64,000 nt of DNA, taken from NCBI RefSeq assembly GCF_027257935.1, contig NZ_JANZKW010000006.1:62001-126000 (forward strand). Reading direction: 5' to 3'. The stretch is from Chitinimonas sp. BJYL2 (GTDB taxonomy: Bacteria; Pseudomonadota; Gammaproteobacteria; Burkholderiales; Chitinimonadaceae). Positions 16,137 through 24,413 of this stretch are shown here, piece by piece; the first letter of the stretch is position 1; every line of letters starts with the position of its first letter. Position numbers and translations under genes: made by a program. A model generated the notes under the pieces. That model made no database searches, had not been told where the DNA came from, and saw only the letters and a program-made list of their open reading frames with translations.

Positions 16137-17567
16137 TTATAGCGCGGCCAGCTGCTCTCCCGCCGCGACCTTTGCCAACCAGTGCCAGGCACGTTCATGC
16201 TGCATGTGCGCCATATTGAAGCGCAGCCAAGGCGAGGGCCCGTTGTCGGGGCAGAACAGCACGCCCGGCCCCAGCATCAAACCTTCGCCCAGTGCCGCTT
16301 GCGCCAAGGGCGCGGCATCGGCAATACCGGGTAACTTGGCATAGGCAAACATGCCGCCAGTGGGCTGCGCCCAGAATTCGAAGCCCAGTGATTCCAGCCG
16401 CGGCAGCGCCACATCCGCCGCCTGTTTGAGGCGCGTGCGCACGCGCTCCATATGTTTGCGGTAGGCACCTTCGGTCAGCATGGCGTGGATCACCCGCTCG
16501 CTGGCCTCAGATGTGGAGAGCCCCGTCAGCAGCTTGAGATCACACAAATCCTGCGCGCGCTTGGGATCGGCCGCAATGAAGCCAACGCGCAGATTGGCCG
16601 ACAACGTCTTTGAAAAACTGCCGATGTAGATCACGCGATGCAGCTGATCCAGCGCGGCAAAACGCTCGCCAGGGCCAGTCTGGAAATCACTGTAGATATC
16701 GTCCTCGACGATGGTCAGATCGTACTTCTCGGCCAGCTGCAGGCAGCGGTGCGCGGTGGCGCGGTTCAAGCTGGTACCGGTGGGATTGTGCAGCACGCTG
16801 TTGGTGATGAAGAGCTTGGGCTTGTGTTCGGCAAGCAGCTTTTCCAGCACCACCACATCCGGGCCGTTGGCCGTTCGTGGCACGCCATAGAGCCGTGCGC
16901 CGTTGAGCTTCTGGTTGGCGAACACATTGAAGAAGCCGGGGTCATCCACCAGCACTGCGTCGCCTTCGTCCACAAAGTAGCGGGCGATCAGGTCCAGCGC
17001 CTGCATCGCGCCATGTGTCAGCACGATTTGCTCGGGTTGGGCTTCAATTTCCAGCTCAGCCAGCCGCACGCACAGCTGCTGGCGCAACGGCCGATACCCG
17101 AAGGGTTCGCCATACGCTGTCAGGCGCGGATTGGAACGTCGTGTCAGATCACGCAGCGCCTTTTCGAGTTCGGCCTGTGGCATCCAGTCGGCCGGCAACC
17201 AACCGCAACCGGGTTTGACGATATCGTTATCGGTGGTCAGTGCGTCCTGACGCAGCAACCATAAACTGTCCACGCAGCGGCGCAGCGGGGGCTCACGGCG
17301 TACCGGTGAATGGGTATGCGCTTCGAGCCGGGAGGCCACAAAAAAACCCGAACCACGGCGTGACTGCACATAGCCCAGCGCCACGAGGCGGTCATACGCC
17401 TCCACCACGGTGAACTTGGAGACATGATATTCCGCCGCAAAGCCACGTATCGACGGTAAACGGCTGCCGGCACGCAGGCTCTTGTCGCCAATGCGGGCGA
17501 TGAACTGGTCGACAATCTGTTCAACCAGCGGGCGGGCGTGCTGATGATCTACCTGGAACGGGGTCAC
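16137..17567 (-). CDS. MocR family regulator (GntR helix-turn-helix fused to class I aminotransferase domain)
   Basis: Predicted 476 residues from a GTG at 17567 with GGGAG six bases upstream; an upstream in-frame extension has no family match. The N-terminal GntR winged helix (LRAGSRLPSIRGFAAEYHVSKFTVVEAYDRL, then GYVQSRRGSGFFV) is joined to a fold-type-I aminotransferase domain. In that domain the PLP lysine lies in YIGSFSKTLSANLRVGF, with HNPTGTSLN, EDDIYSDF and VDDPGFFNVF also visible. Such proteins usually sense a PLP adduct and control amino-acid, PLP or taurine genes. The target here is unknown: no aminotransferase or transporter gene is divergently adjacent. Autoregulation through the upstream dyads is possible. 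Confidence 0.92.
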   Translation of the reverse strand: MTPFQVDHQHARPLVEQIVDQFIARIGDKSLRAGSRLPSIRGFAAEYHVSKFTVVEAYDRLVALGYVQSRRGSGFFVASRLEAHTHSPVRREPPLRRCVDSLWLLRQDALTTDNDIVKPGCGWLPADWMPQAELEKALRDLTRRSNPRLTAYGEPFGYRPLRQQLCVRLAELEIEAQPEQIVLTHGAMQALDLIARYFVDEGDAVLVDDPGFFNVFANQKLNGARLYGVPRTANGPDVVVLEKLLAEHKPKLFITNSVLHNPTGTSLNRATAHRCLQLAEKYDLTIVEDDIYSDFQTGPGERFAALDQLHRVIYIGSFSKTLSANLRVGFIAADPKRAQDLCDLKLLTGLSTSEASERVIHAMLTEGAYRKHMERVRTRLKQAADVALPRLESLGFEFWAQPTGGMFAYAKLPGIADAAPLAQAALGEGLMLGPGVLFCPDNGPSPWLRFNMAHMQHERAWHWLAKVAAGEQLAAL

Positions 17568-17585
17568 GGCGGGCTCCCGTGCGGA

Positions 17586-17637
17586 AAGTGTCCGCACTGT
17601 CCGGTGATTGTCTGCCGACACTTGCTGCACAGCAAGT
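17586..17637. promoter_or_regulatory. Nested dyads upstream of the MocR gene (candidate operator)
   Basis: Two inverted repeats sit just upstream of the MocR start. One is AAGTGTC (17586-17592) with GACACTT (17617-17623). The other is ACTTGCTG (17620-17627) with CAGCAAGT (17630-17637), separated by only two bases. TGTC also recurs three times at 17589, 17598 and 17609. MocR proteins are known to bind paired or direct repeats near their own genes, so an autoregulatory operator is plausible. The tight 8-2-8 dyad could instead be part of a hairpin. Confidence 0.4.
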
Positions 17638-17648
17638 ACAAACGGCCC

Positions 17649-17682
17649 GTAGGGTGCGAAAGCTACGCGCATTGCACCCTAC
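17649..17682. repeat. Dispersed GTAGGGTGC...GCACCCTAC-type intergenic repeat
   Basis: GTAGGGTGC (17649-17657) and GCACCCTAC (17674-17682) form a perfect 9-bp inverted repeat around a 16-base core that ends GCGCATT. The same AGGGTGC...GCGCATTGCACC layout occurs twice at 42464-42538, so this is one member of a small dispersed family, not a gene-specific site. It lies between the MocR and kinase genes. Confidence 0.6.
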
Positions 17683-17701
17683 GCAAGGACAGACAGCGCG
17701 T

Positions 17702-19099
17702 TCAGCTATCGCGCCGCCGCACCACCGTCACACTGCACGCCGCCTCTGCGACCACGCGCGAAGAGGTACTGCCCAGATGCCGGCGCAACGCCGAGCTTTC
17801 GCGCGCGCCCATGATGAGGTGATCGACCTGATTCTGGCCGGCAAAATCAATGAGCGCCGCGGCTGGATCGGGCGAAGCCAGTACATGGAAAGTGATGCGC
17901 GCCTCGGGCAAACCGAGGCTGGCTGCCCAGTAACGCAAGGCCACCAGCCGTTTGACGCGCAGATTGCGGCCGGCTTCGTCCTCGTTGAATTCCATCGCGA
18001 TGCGAGGCGTCTTGAGCACGCTCACGCAGGCGAGGCGGGCTTCGCCAGCTACCGTCATCAGCTGCTTCACCGCGCGCAGCAGGGCTTCGTTCAGCGCCTC
18101 CTGCCCCGGTGCAATCTCTACCGCCGCCATCACGATCGGCGCGCGATCGAGCCGCTCCGCCGTGTTATGCGTGACCTCCGGTTCACGGCCCAGGGCATGG
18201 AACCAGCGCTTGAACACGACCCACCGGCCATTGGCCTCGCGCTTGCGGGATAAATCCGTTAGCGCAATCTGGTCGGGGTGACGCAGCAGCATGGCCAGTT
18301 CAGCAGCCGTGGCGTAGCGCTGCTCGGGGTTCACGGCCAGGCAGCGCAGGATCACTTCCTGCAGCCAGGGTGGACAATCGGCCCGCAAGGCCAGGGGCGG
18401 CAGCGGGTCGCGCCATAGGCGGCGGCGTATGCCCACGGAGGAAGTCGGAAAACCAAAGGGCCGCTCGCCAGTCAGCAGGTAATAGAGCATCACGCCCAGC
18501 GCAAACAGGTCGGATCGCGGCTCGTTGCGATCATGCAGTACCTGCTCGGGCGATAGATACGGCCCCGTACCCAGCGGCAGGCGGAACTCCTCGGCCAGCA
18601 GATCGGGCAGGCGGTCATGTCGCGCCAGGCCAAAGTCCACCAGCACCACCGTGCCATCGGGGCGAAACAGGATGTTGCTGGGTTTGATATCGAGATGGAT
18701 CACCTGCTGGCGGTGCAGATCATGCAAGGCCTCGGCCACGCGCGCGCCGATACTGGCCACCTCGTCAACGGGAAGCGGCAAGTCATCAAGTCGCTCGCGC
18801 AGCGACGGTCCGGCAATGCGCTCCATCACAAGATACGGCTGCGCGGTGAAATCACCGCTGGCAATGAAGGCCGGCACATGCACGCCATGCAGGCGCGGCA
18901 GGATCATCTGCTCGGTTTCAAAACCGACGATGGCCGTGGGGTCGTCCTCGCCGCGCAGCTTGGGCAGCTTCATCACCATCGGGCCCTTGTAGCGCGGATG
19001 GGTGACGCGCCAGATCGCGGCCATGCCGCCCTCGGCCAGCTTCTCTTCGAGCGTGAACTCGTCGATCTGCTGACCGACGACAAAATCAACGCGTGCCAT
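17702..19099 (-). CDS. Serine/threonine protein kinase fused to a universal stress protein domain
   Basis: Predicted 465 residues. The kinase domain covers about 14-275 with a glycine-rich loop (LAEGGMAAIW), Lys44, the catalytic loop HLDIKPSN (135-142, Asp137), DFG at 155-157 and SPEQ at 183-186; all residues for an active Hanks-type kinase are present. The C-terminal part (about 320-465) is a UspA-like domain (IVMAAVEIAPGQEA, VDHLIMGARESS, GSTSSRVVAEA, CSVTVVRR). No transmembrane helix or PASTA repeats are visible, so it should be cytosolic. It starts 2 bases after a metallophosphoesterase stop. That enzyme could be a partner, but it belongs to a different class from PP2C phosphatases. Confidence 0.93.
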   Translation of the reverse strand: MARVDFVVGQQIDEFTLEEKLAEGGMAAIWRVTHPRYKGPMVMKLPKLRGEDDPTAIVGFETEQMILPRLHGVHVPAFIASGDFTAQPYLVMERIAGPSLRERLDDLPLPVDEVASIGARVAEALHDLHRQQVIHLDIKPSNILFRPDGTVVLVDFGLARHDRLPDLLAEEFRLPLGTGPYLSPEQVLHDRNEPRSDLFALGVMLYYLLTGERPFGFPTSSVGIRRRLWRDPLPPLALRADCPPWLQEVILRCLAVNPEQRYATAAELAMLLRHPDQIALTDLSRKREANGRWVVFKRWFHALGREPEVTHNTAERLDRAPIVMAAVEIAPGQEALNEALLRAVKQLMTVAGEARLACVSVLKTPRIAMEFNEDEAGRNLRVKRLVALRYWAASLGLPEARITFHVLASPDPAAALIDFAGQNQVDHLIMGARESSALRRHLGSTSSRVVAEAACSVTVVRRRDS

Positions 19100-19101
19100 G
19101 G

Positions 19102-19848
19102 TCAGCCGGCTCGCTCAAGGCGGCTGGCCAGCACCTCGGGCAAACCAGCCGCCCGCATGGCCGCCACCGCACCGGCCACGTCATAGGGCACGCGGCGATA
19201 AGTGAGTGTGAGCGTATCGGTATCAAACAGTGCATAGGCTGCCGCTGTATTGCCATCACGCGGCTGGCCGCAGGAGCCCGGAATCACCAGCCAGCGCCGC
19301 GGCCCGGCCAGCGGAATGCCCTGACCCGGCACAGGCAGGTAGTGGCCCAACTTTCCCACGCTGGATAGGTTGTACAGCGCAGGGTCATGCACGTGGCCAC
19401 AAAAAATGACCTTATGCGGCACGCTGGCCAGCGCGTGGATCGCATCACCGCCAGTGAGCACATATTCCCAGTTCTCGGGCTGCCAAGGATTGGCGTGGGC
19501 GAAGTAGCAATCGCCCAGTTCGGCCGTCAAAGGCAGATCACGCAGGAAATCGCGCTGGATGGGCGTGAGCCGCGGGCGGGTCCAGTCGATCACGGTTTGT
19601 GCATCGGGCCGCATGCCGCTGGGGCCGTCCATCACCGCGGCGGCATCGTGGTTGCCCCGCACGGCAATCGCACCCCATTCGAGCACATGGTGCATAACGG
19701 TATCGACAACCCAGCCGGGCTCCGCACCGTAACCGACCAGATCCCCCAGGAATACGTACTGGTCCGGACTGTATTGTGCGGCGTCGTCGAGACAGGCGCT
19801 CACGGCGTGACGGTTGGCATGCAAATCGGTAATCAGGGCAAGCAGCAT
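19102..19848 (-). CDS. Metallophosphoesterase (calcineurin-like)
   Basis: Predicted 248 residues. Metal-binding blocks in order: ITDLHANRHAV (Asp8, His10), FLGDLVGYGAEP, VRGNHDAA, YFAHANPW and FCGHVHDPAL. This resembles the YfcE/Ppp-type family acting on phosphoesters, diadenosine polyphosphates or phosphoproteins; the substrate cannot be read from sequence. The start could also be the ATG at 19881, which adds 11 residues; the shorter form begins directly with the conserved strand and is preferred, although neither has a strong ribosome site. It is followed after 2 bases by the kinase-USP gene, so the two are co-transcribed. Confidence 0.88.
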   Translation of the reverse strand: MLLALITDLHANRHAVSACLDDAAQYSPDQYVFLGDLVGYGAEPGWVVDTVMHHVLEWGAIAVRGNHDAAAVMDGPSGMRPDAQTVIDWTRPRLTPIQRDFLRDLPLTAELGDCYFAHANPWQPENWEYVLTGGDAIHALASVPHKVIFCGHVHDPALYNLSSVGKLGHYLPVPGQGIPLAGPRRWLVIPGSCGQPRDGNTAAAYALFDTDTLTLTYRRVPYDVAGAVAAMRAAGLPEVLASRLERAG

Positions 19849-19937
19849 GATGGGCAAATCTGGCAGTAACCCTTCCAGCATAGCGCCGCGCGCGCCTACA
19901 CTGTGGGCCTTTCGCGCCGAGCCAAGATCTATCGCCT

Positions 19938-20480
19938 ATGGACTACGCCACCCGTATCGCCCACCTGCATGCTGAACTCGGCATCCCGGCCGATCATCCG
20001 CAACTGATCGCCCTGCCCTGTTGTGAGGAGGCCGTCTTACTGACCCCGCTGGGCCTGGATGCCTTTGGCCGCGACCAGTTCGCCGAGCCCGCCACGGCCC
20101 AAGCGTGGTTTGCGATGCGCGACGCAGCGGCGCTTGAGGGTATCGTGCTGCAAATTGCCTCGGCGTTTCGCGGCGTGGACTATCAGGCTGGTTTGATTCG
20201 CCGGAAACTGGCGCAGGGCCAACTGATCGATACCATCCTCACCGTCAGCGCGGCTCCGGGTCATAGCGAACATCACACTGGGCGGGCGCTGGATATCACC
20301 ACGCCAGACAGCGAGGCCCTCGAAGAGGAGTTCGAAAACACCGAGGCTTTTGCCTGGCTCTTGGTGCATGCCGCCGCCTTCGGTTTCCGTCTCAGTTACC
20401 CGCGCGACAACCCGCACGGCATCATCTACGAACCCTGGCACTGGTTTCATGTACCGGCCACCGCCCCACTGACTGCCTGA
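19938..20480 (+). CDS. M15 family peptidase, D-alanyl-D-alanine carboxypeptidase-like
   Basis: Predicted 180 residues. VanY/M15B zinc-peptidase motifs: SAFRGVDYQ, GHSEHHTGRALDI (zinc His and Asp) and EPWHWFHV (catalytic Glu and third ligand His). The family trims D-Ala from peptidoglycan stem peptides or recycled muropeptides. No signal peptide is visible from this start, which is unusual for a wall enzyme. It may act on cytosolic recycled peptides or use an undetected export route. It lies 6 bases before radA and is probably co-transcribed with it. The start follows the divergent phosphoesterase promoter region. Confidence 0.88.
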   Translation: MDYATRIAHLHAELGIPADHPQLIALPCCEEAVLLTPLGLDAFGRDQFAEPATAQAWFAMRDAAALEGIVLQIASAFRGVDYQAGLIRRKLAQGQLIDTILTVSAAPGHSEHHTGRALDITTPDSEALEEEFENTEAFAWLLVHAAAFGFRLSYPRDNPHGIIYEPWHWFHVPATAPLTA

Positions 20481-20486
20481 TAAGCC

Positions 20487-21851
20487 ATGGCCAAAGCCAA
20501 AACCCATTATGTCTGCAGCGAATGCGGCGGCAGCAATCCCAAGTGGCAGGGGCAATGCCCCCATTGCAATGCCTGGAATTCGCTGAGCGAAACGGTCCTG
20601 GCCGAATCCCGGCCGGGCAATAGCCGCTATCAATCGCTCGCCGCAGGTGGCGGCGTACAGACGCTGGCCAGCGTGGAAACCGCCGAGGCGCCACGCATGC
20701 CCACCGGGGCCGAAGAGCTCGACCGGGTGCTCGGCGGCGGGCTCGTGCGGGGAGCCGTAGTCCTGATCGGCGGAGACCCCGGCATCGGCAAGTCCACGCT
20801 GCTGCTGCAGGCGCTCAGCCATATGGGAACAGCCCGCAAAGTGCTCTATGTCAGCGGGGAAGAATCGGCCCAGCAGATTGCCCTGCGGGCGCAGCGGCTG
20901 GCAGTGGATACCGCACCGGTGCGGCTGCTGGCTGAAATCCAGCTGGAAACGATCCTCGCCACACTGGCCCATGAAAAACCCGACGTCGTTGTCATTGACT
21001 CGATCCAGACCGTGTATTCGGATCAACTACAGTCAGCGCCGGGCAGCGTCGCGCAGGTGCGCGAATGTGCGGCACAGCTCACCCGCCACGCCAAGACCAG
21101 CGGCACCACCATCCTGCTGGTGGGCCATGTCACCAAGGAGGGCGCGCTGGCCGGCCCGCGCGTGCTGGAACATATCGTCGATGCCGTACTGTATTTCGAG
21201 GGCGATACGCATTCGAGCTTCCGCCTGATTCGCGCGCAGAAGAACCGTTTCGGGGCCGTAAACGAACTGGGCGTGTTTGCGATGACCGACAAGGGTCTGC
21301 GTGGTGTCAGCAACCCGTCCGCCCTGTTCCTGAGCCAGCATAGCGAACCCGTGCCCGGCACCTGCGTGCTGGTTACCCAGGAAGGCACGCGGCCACTGCT
21401 GGTAGAGATTCAGGCGCTCGTCGATGAGGCCCACGCCCCCAATCCCAAGCGACTGGCCGTGGGGCTGGAGCAGAACCGCCTGGCGCTGCTGCTGGCGGTG
21501 CTGCATCGCCATGCGGGCGTCGCGTGTTTTGATCAGGATGTCTTCATCAATGCGGTCGGGGGCGTGCGTATCAACGAACCCGCGGCTGATCTGGCGGTAT
21601 TGCTGGCGATTGTTTCCTCGCTGCGCAACCGCGCACTGCCCGACAAGCTGGTGGTATTTGGCGAGGTCGGACTGGCCGGCGAGGTGCGCCCGGTACAGCG
21701 CGGCCAGGAACGGCTGAAGGAAGCCGCCAAACTGGGTTTTACCCGCGCCATCGTGCCCAAGGCCAATGCACCCAAAACGCCGATAGCCGGTCTGCGTATC
21801 GACGCAGTGGAGCGTCTGGACCAGGCCGTACAAGCGCTGCGCGAGACGTGA
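20487..21851 (+). CDS. radA: DNA repair protein RadA
   Basis: Predicted 454 residues, the normal length. An N-terminal four-cysteine zinc finger (CSECGGSNPKWQGQCPHC, residues about 10-27), Walker A GGDPGIGKST, the RadA-specific KNRFG motif and a C-terminal Lon-protease-like domain (FINAVGGVRINEPAADLAV, EVGLAGEVRPV) are all intact. RadA is a hexameric ATPase that drives branch migration during recombinational repair. The M15 peptidase gene ends 6 bases upstream. No dedicated promoter was seen between them. Confidence 0.97.
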   Translation: MAKAKTHYVCSECGGSNPKWQGQCPHCNAWNSLSETVLAESRPGNSRYQSLAAGGGVQTLASVETAEAPRMPTGAEELDRVLGGGLVRGAVVLIGGDPGIGKSTLLLQALSHMGTARKVLYVSGEESAQQIALRAQRLAVDTAPVRLLAEIQLETILATLAHEKPDVVVIDSIQTVYSDQLQSAPGSVAQVRECAAQLTRHAKTSGTTILLVGHVTKEGALAGPRVLEHIVDAVLYFEGDTHSSFRLIRAQKNRFGAVNELGVFAMTDKGLRGVSNPSALFLSQHSEPVPGTCVLVTQEGTRPLLVEIQALVDEAHAPNPKRLAVGLEQNRLALLLAVLHRHAGVACFDQDVFINAVGGVRINEPAADLAVLLAIVSSLRNRALPDKLVVFGEVGLAGEVRPVQRGQERLKEAAKLGFTRAIVPKANAPKTPIAGLRIDAVERLDQAVQALRET

Positions 21852-21951
21852 GCGTAGCGCCGGACACCTCTCGGCGTACGCCTCGCGGGCGCTGCGGAAC
21901 ACTTGAATCAGGCAACTATCGCCCCCATCAAAACAATCAATGGGCGTTTGC

Positions 21952-21981
21952 TTGGAGGGCAGCAATGCAATCGGTTAGGAT
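21952..21981 (+). promoter_or_regulatory. Candidate sigma-70 promoter of trxA
   Basis: TTGGAG (21952-21957), 18-base spacer, TAGGAT (21976-21981), about 50 bases before the trxA start. The elements are partial matches, but it is the best pair in the 181-base gap after radA. Confidence 0.35.
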
Positions 21982-22032
21982 TCGCCCATCGCGCCGGCCT
22001 GCCGGCATTCAGATCATCAACGGAGAATTCCC

Positions 22033-22362
22033 ATGAGCAGCGAGCTGATCCACCACGTTTCCGATGCCGGTTTCGAAGCCGATGTACTGCAGGCCCAAGG
22101 TCCGGTACTGGTCGACTACTGGGCGGAATGGTGCGGCCCCTGCAAAATGATCGCCCCTATCCTTGATGAAGTGGCCAACGAATACAACGGCAAGCTCAAG
22201 GTCGCCAAGCTGAACATCGACGAGAACCAGGCCACCCCGCCCAAGTACGGCATCCGTGGCATCCCCACCCTGATGATCTTCAAGAATGGCGCGGTTGTCG
22301 CCACCAAGGTGGGTGCGCTGTCGAAGTCGCAGCTGACCACCTTCATCGAAGCCAATCTGTAA
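22033..22362 (+). CDS. trxA: Thioredoxin 1
   Basis: Predicted 109 residues. Active-site WCGPCK in the block [19 protein letters not shown] (Cys pair near residues 34 and 37), the cis-proline segment [15 protein letters not shown] and buried Asp of the thioredoxin fold are present. It reduces protein disulfides in the cytosol. The ATG at 22033 has ACGGAGA upstream. It is monocistronic, with a strong hairpin after the stop and then the rho promoter. The trxA-rho order is widely conserved in proteobacteria. Confidence 0.97.
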   Translation: MSSELIHHVSDAGFEADVLQAQGPVLVDYWAEWCGPCKMIAPILDEVANEYNGKLKVAKLNIDENQATPPKYGIRGIPTLMIFKNGAVVATKVGALSKSQLTTFIEANL

Positions 22363-22384
22363 TATTCAGGATTGATTTCGCTAC

Positions 22385-22424
22385 AACGCCGCGCGCTTGC
22401 TACAACAAGCGCGCGGCGTTTGCA
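22385..22424 (+). terminator. Hairpin terminator after trxA
   Basis: A perfect 15-bp stem (22385-22399 with 22406-22420), loop CTACAA, ends in GTTTGCATTT. The T tract is interrupted but the stem is very stable. It lies 23 bases after the trxA stop and just upstream of the rho promoter. Confidence 0.8.
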
Positions 22425-22432
22425 TTTGCGCG

Positions 22433-22461
22433 TTGACATGTGCAAACGCGGCAACTAAGCT
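22433..22461 (+). promoter_or_regulatory. Promoter of rho with a long leader
   Basis: A perfect TTGACA (22433-22438), 17-base spacer, TAAGCT (22456-22461). Transcription would start near 22468, leaving a leader of about 130 bases before the rho ATG. Rho is autoregulated by attenuation in its leader in E. coli, so the long C-rich leader here may serve the same purpose; that part is inference. Confidence 0.65.
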
Positions 22462-22598
22462 CCGCGCAACTCCTAGTTCTGTTAGTCGCCGCCCATCCTG
22501 CTTGTCTAGCACCCGGCGACCCCGGTACCAAACCGGCCTCAAGATTTCCTCCAGATACGTTTTCTCTCCTTCCCCCAGACTGGAAAGTCTAACCCCAC

Positions 22599-23849
22599 AT
22601 GCATTTGTCCGACCTCAAGCACAAGCACGTTTCCGAACTGCTGGAGATGGCGACCGATATTGAAGGCGCCAACCGGATGCGCAAGCAGGACTTGCTGTTC
22701 GCCATCCTGAAAAGTCAGGCCAAAAAAGGCGAAAGCATTTATGGCGACGGCACACTCGAAGTGCTGCCCGATGGCTTTGGCTTCTTGCGCAGCCCCGACA
22801 CGAGCTACCTGGCCGGCCCGGATGACATCTATGTCAGCCCCAGCCAGATCCGCCGCTTCAACCTGCACACCGGCGATACCATTGAAGGCGAGATCCGTAC
22901 GCCCAAGGATGGCGAGCGTTATTTCGCGCTGGTGAAGGTGGATCGTGTCAACAACGACACGCCCGAAGCTACCAAGAACAAGATCCTGTTCGAGAACCTG
23001 ACGCCGCTGTTCCCGACCAAGCGGCTGCATCTTGAGCGCGACATCAAGGCCGAGGAAAACATCACCGGCCGCGTCATTGATCTGGTTGCACCGATCGGCA
23101 AGGGGCAGCGCGGTCTGCTGGTTGCCCCGCCCAAATCGGGCAAAACGGTGATGCTCACCCATATCGCCCACGCCATCACGGCCAATCACCCCGATGTGGT
23201 GCTGATCGTGCTGCTGATCGACGAGCGCCCCGAAGAAGTGACCGAAATGCTGCGCACGGTGCGTGGTGAAGTGGTGGCCTCGACATTTGATGAGCCGCCC
23301 ACTCGCCACGTGCAGGTGGCCGAAATGGTCATTGAAAAAGCCAAGCGGCTGGTCGAGCACAAGAAGGATGTGGTGATCCTGCTCGATTCGATCACTCGTC
23401 TGGCCCGCGCCTACAACACCGTGATCCCCGCCTCGGGCAAGGTGCTCACGGGCGGTGTGGACGCCAACGCCCTGCAAAAGCCCAAGCGCTTCTTCGGTGC
23501 CGCACGGAATATCGAAGAAGGCGGCAGCCTGACCATCATCGCCACCGCGCTGACCGACACCGGCTCGCGCATGGACGATGTGATCTACGAAGAATTCAAG
23601 GGCACGGGCAATATGGAGCTGCATCTCGAACGCCGCATGGCCGAGAAGCGCATCTACCCCGCCATCAACGTCAACCGCTCGGGCACACGCCGCGAAGAGC
23701 TGCTGATCCCGCAAGACCAGCTGCAGAAAATCTGGGTGCTGCGCAAGCTGCTCTACCCGATGGACGAGCTGGAAGCGATGGACTTCCTGCTCGACAAGGT
23801 GCGTCAGACCAAGTCCAACAACGACTTCTTCGACTCGATGAGACGTTGA
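22599..23849 (+). CDS. rho: Transcription termination factor Rho
   Basis: Predicted 416 residues, close to E. coli Rho (419). The N-terminal domain ([18 protein letters not shown]), RNA-binding OSB fold with DGFGFLRS and [14 protein letters not shown], Walker A PPKSGKT, Walker [18 protein letters not shown]-loop/R-loop ([14 protein letters not shown]) and C-terminal FDSMRR are intact. Rho is the hexameric RNA helicase that ends transcription at unstructured C-rich sites. It is flanked by its own promoter and terminator. Confidence 0.98.
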   Translation: MHLSDLKHKHVSELLEMATDIEGANRMRKQDLLFAILKSQAKKGESIYGDGTLEVLPDGFGFLRSPDTSYLAGPDDIYVSPSQIRRFNLHTGDTIEGEIRTPKDGERYFALVKVDRVNNDTPEATKNKILFENLTPLFPTKRLHLERDIKAEENITGRVIDLVAPIGKGQRGLLVAPPKSGKTVMLTHIAHAITANHPDVVLIVLLIDERPEEVTEMLRTVRGEVVASTFDEPPTRHVQVAEMVIEKAKRLVEHKKDVVILLDSITRLARAYNTVIPASGKVLTGGVDANALQKPKRFFGAARNIEEGGSLTIIATALTDTGSRMDDVIYEEFKGTGNMELHLERRMAEKRIYPAINVNRSGTRREELLIPQDQLQKIWVLRKLLYPMDELEAMDFLLDKVRQTKSNNDFFDSMRR

Positions 23850-23870
23850 GGCAAGTCTGCCGCAAACCGC

Positions 23871-23894
23871 AACGGGTGCCTCGGCACCCGTTTT
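23871..23894 (+). terminator. Intrinsic terminator after rho
   Basis: AACGGGTGCC (23871-23880) pairs with GGCACCCGTT (23883-23892), ending in TTTT. It lies 21 bases after the rho stop. Confidence 0.85.
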
Positions 23895-23926
23895 GCATGG
23901 CAAGTACGCTAAACCTGAATTTTTCC

Positions 23927-23956
23927 TTGCCGCATCAACCACCTATGCCGGATAAT
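23927..23956 (+). promoter_or_regulatory. Candidate promoter of rpmE2
   Basis: TTGCCG (23927-23932), 18-base spacer, GATAAT (23951-23956), about 70 bases before the rpmE2 start and after the rho terminator. It is the only good -10 in the gap. Confidence 0.45.
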
Positions 23957-24025
23957 CGCGGACTTTTCTACGCAAGACCGGGTTCTGCACAATCCAGGCC
24001 CACCTTTAGCTAAGGGACCCCCGAA

Positions 24026-24286
24026 ATGAAAGCTGACATCCATCCGCAATACCAAGGCGTGATCTTCATCGACGCCAGCGTGGACTTCAAGTTCCTGACC
24101 CGCACCACCATGGTGCCGCGCGGCGGCGAAACCATGAAGTGGACCGACGGTCAGGAGTACCCGGTTGTGCGTCTGGACGTGTCGTCCGAATCGCACCCGT
24201 TCTACACCGGCAAGCAGAAGATCGTCGACACCGCCGGCCGTATCGAGAAGTTCAACAACAAGTTCGCCATGTACAGCAAGAAGTAA
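24026..24286 (+). CDS. rpmE2: 50S ribosomal protein L31, type B
   Basis: Predicted 86 residues. [18 protein letters not shown], the [25 protein letters not shown] block and the longer length are those of type B L31. The CxxC zinc-binding pair of type A L31 is absent, so this is the zinc-independent form. In many bacteria type B L31 is induced under zinc limitation by Zur; no obvious Zur box was found upstream. AAGGGA precedes the ATG, and a strong terminator follows, so it is probably monocistronic. Confidence 0.96.
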   Translation: MKADIHPQYQGVIFIDASVDFKFLTRTTMVPRGGETMKWTDGQEYPVVRLDVSSESHPFYTGKQKIVDTAGRIEKFNNKFAMYSKK

Positions 24287-24306
24287 GCTGCGCATCGAAC
24301 CACGGA

Positions 24307-24331
24307 AAAGGCAGCCAAGGCTGCCTTTTTT
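24307..24331 (+). terminator. Intrinsic terminator after rpmE2
   Basis: AAAGGCAGCC (24307-24316) and GGCTGCCTTT (24319-24328) form a perfect 10-bp stem followed by a run of six T in total. It lies 20 bases after the stop. Confidence 0.9.
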
Positions 24332-24413
24332 GTTGCCCCGGCCATGTCGGCACCCATGGCGTCACCGGGACCAGCCAGGCTAGACTTCACCGATCAGACC
24401 CCAACGTGACCCG

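Noticed and set aside
22539-23942. 467-codon minus-strand frame opposite rho
   Set aside because: Rho is unmistakable on the plus strand with promoter and terminator; the opposite frame has no domain.
23895-24025. Possible Zur operator upstream of rpmE2
   Set aside because: No convincing inverted GTTATA/TATAAC-type pair; only a sigma-70-like promoter is visible.
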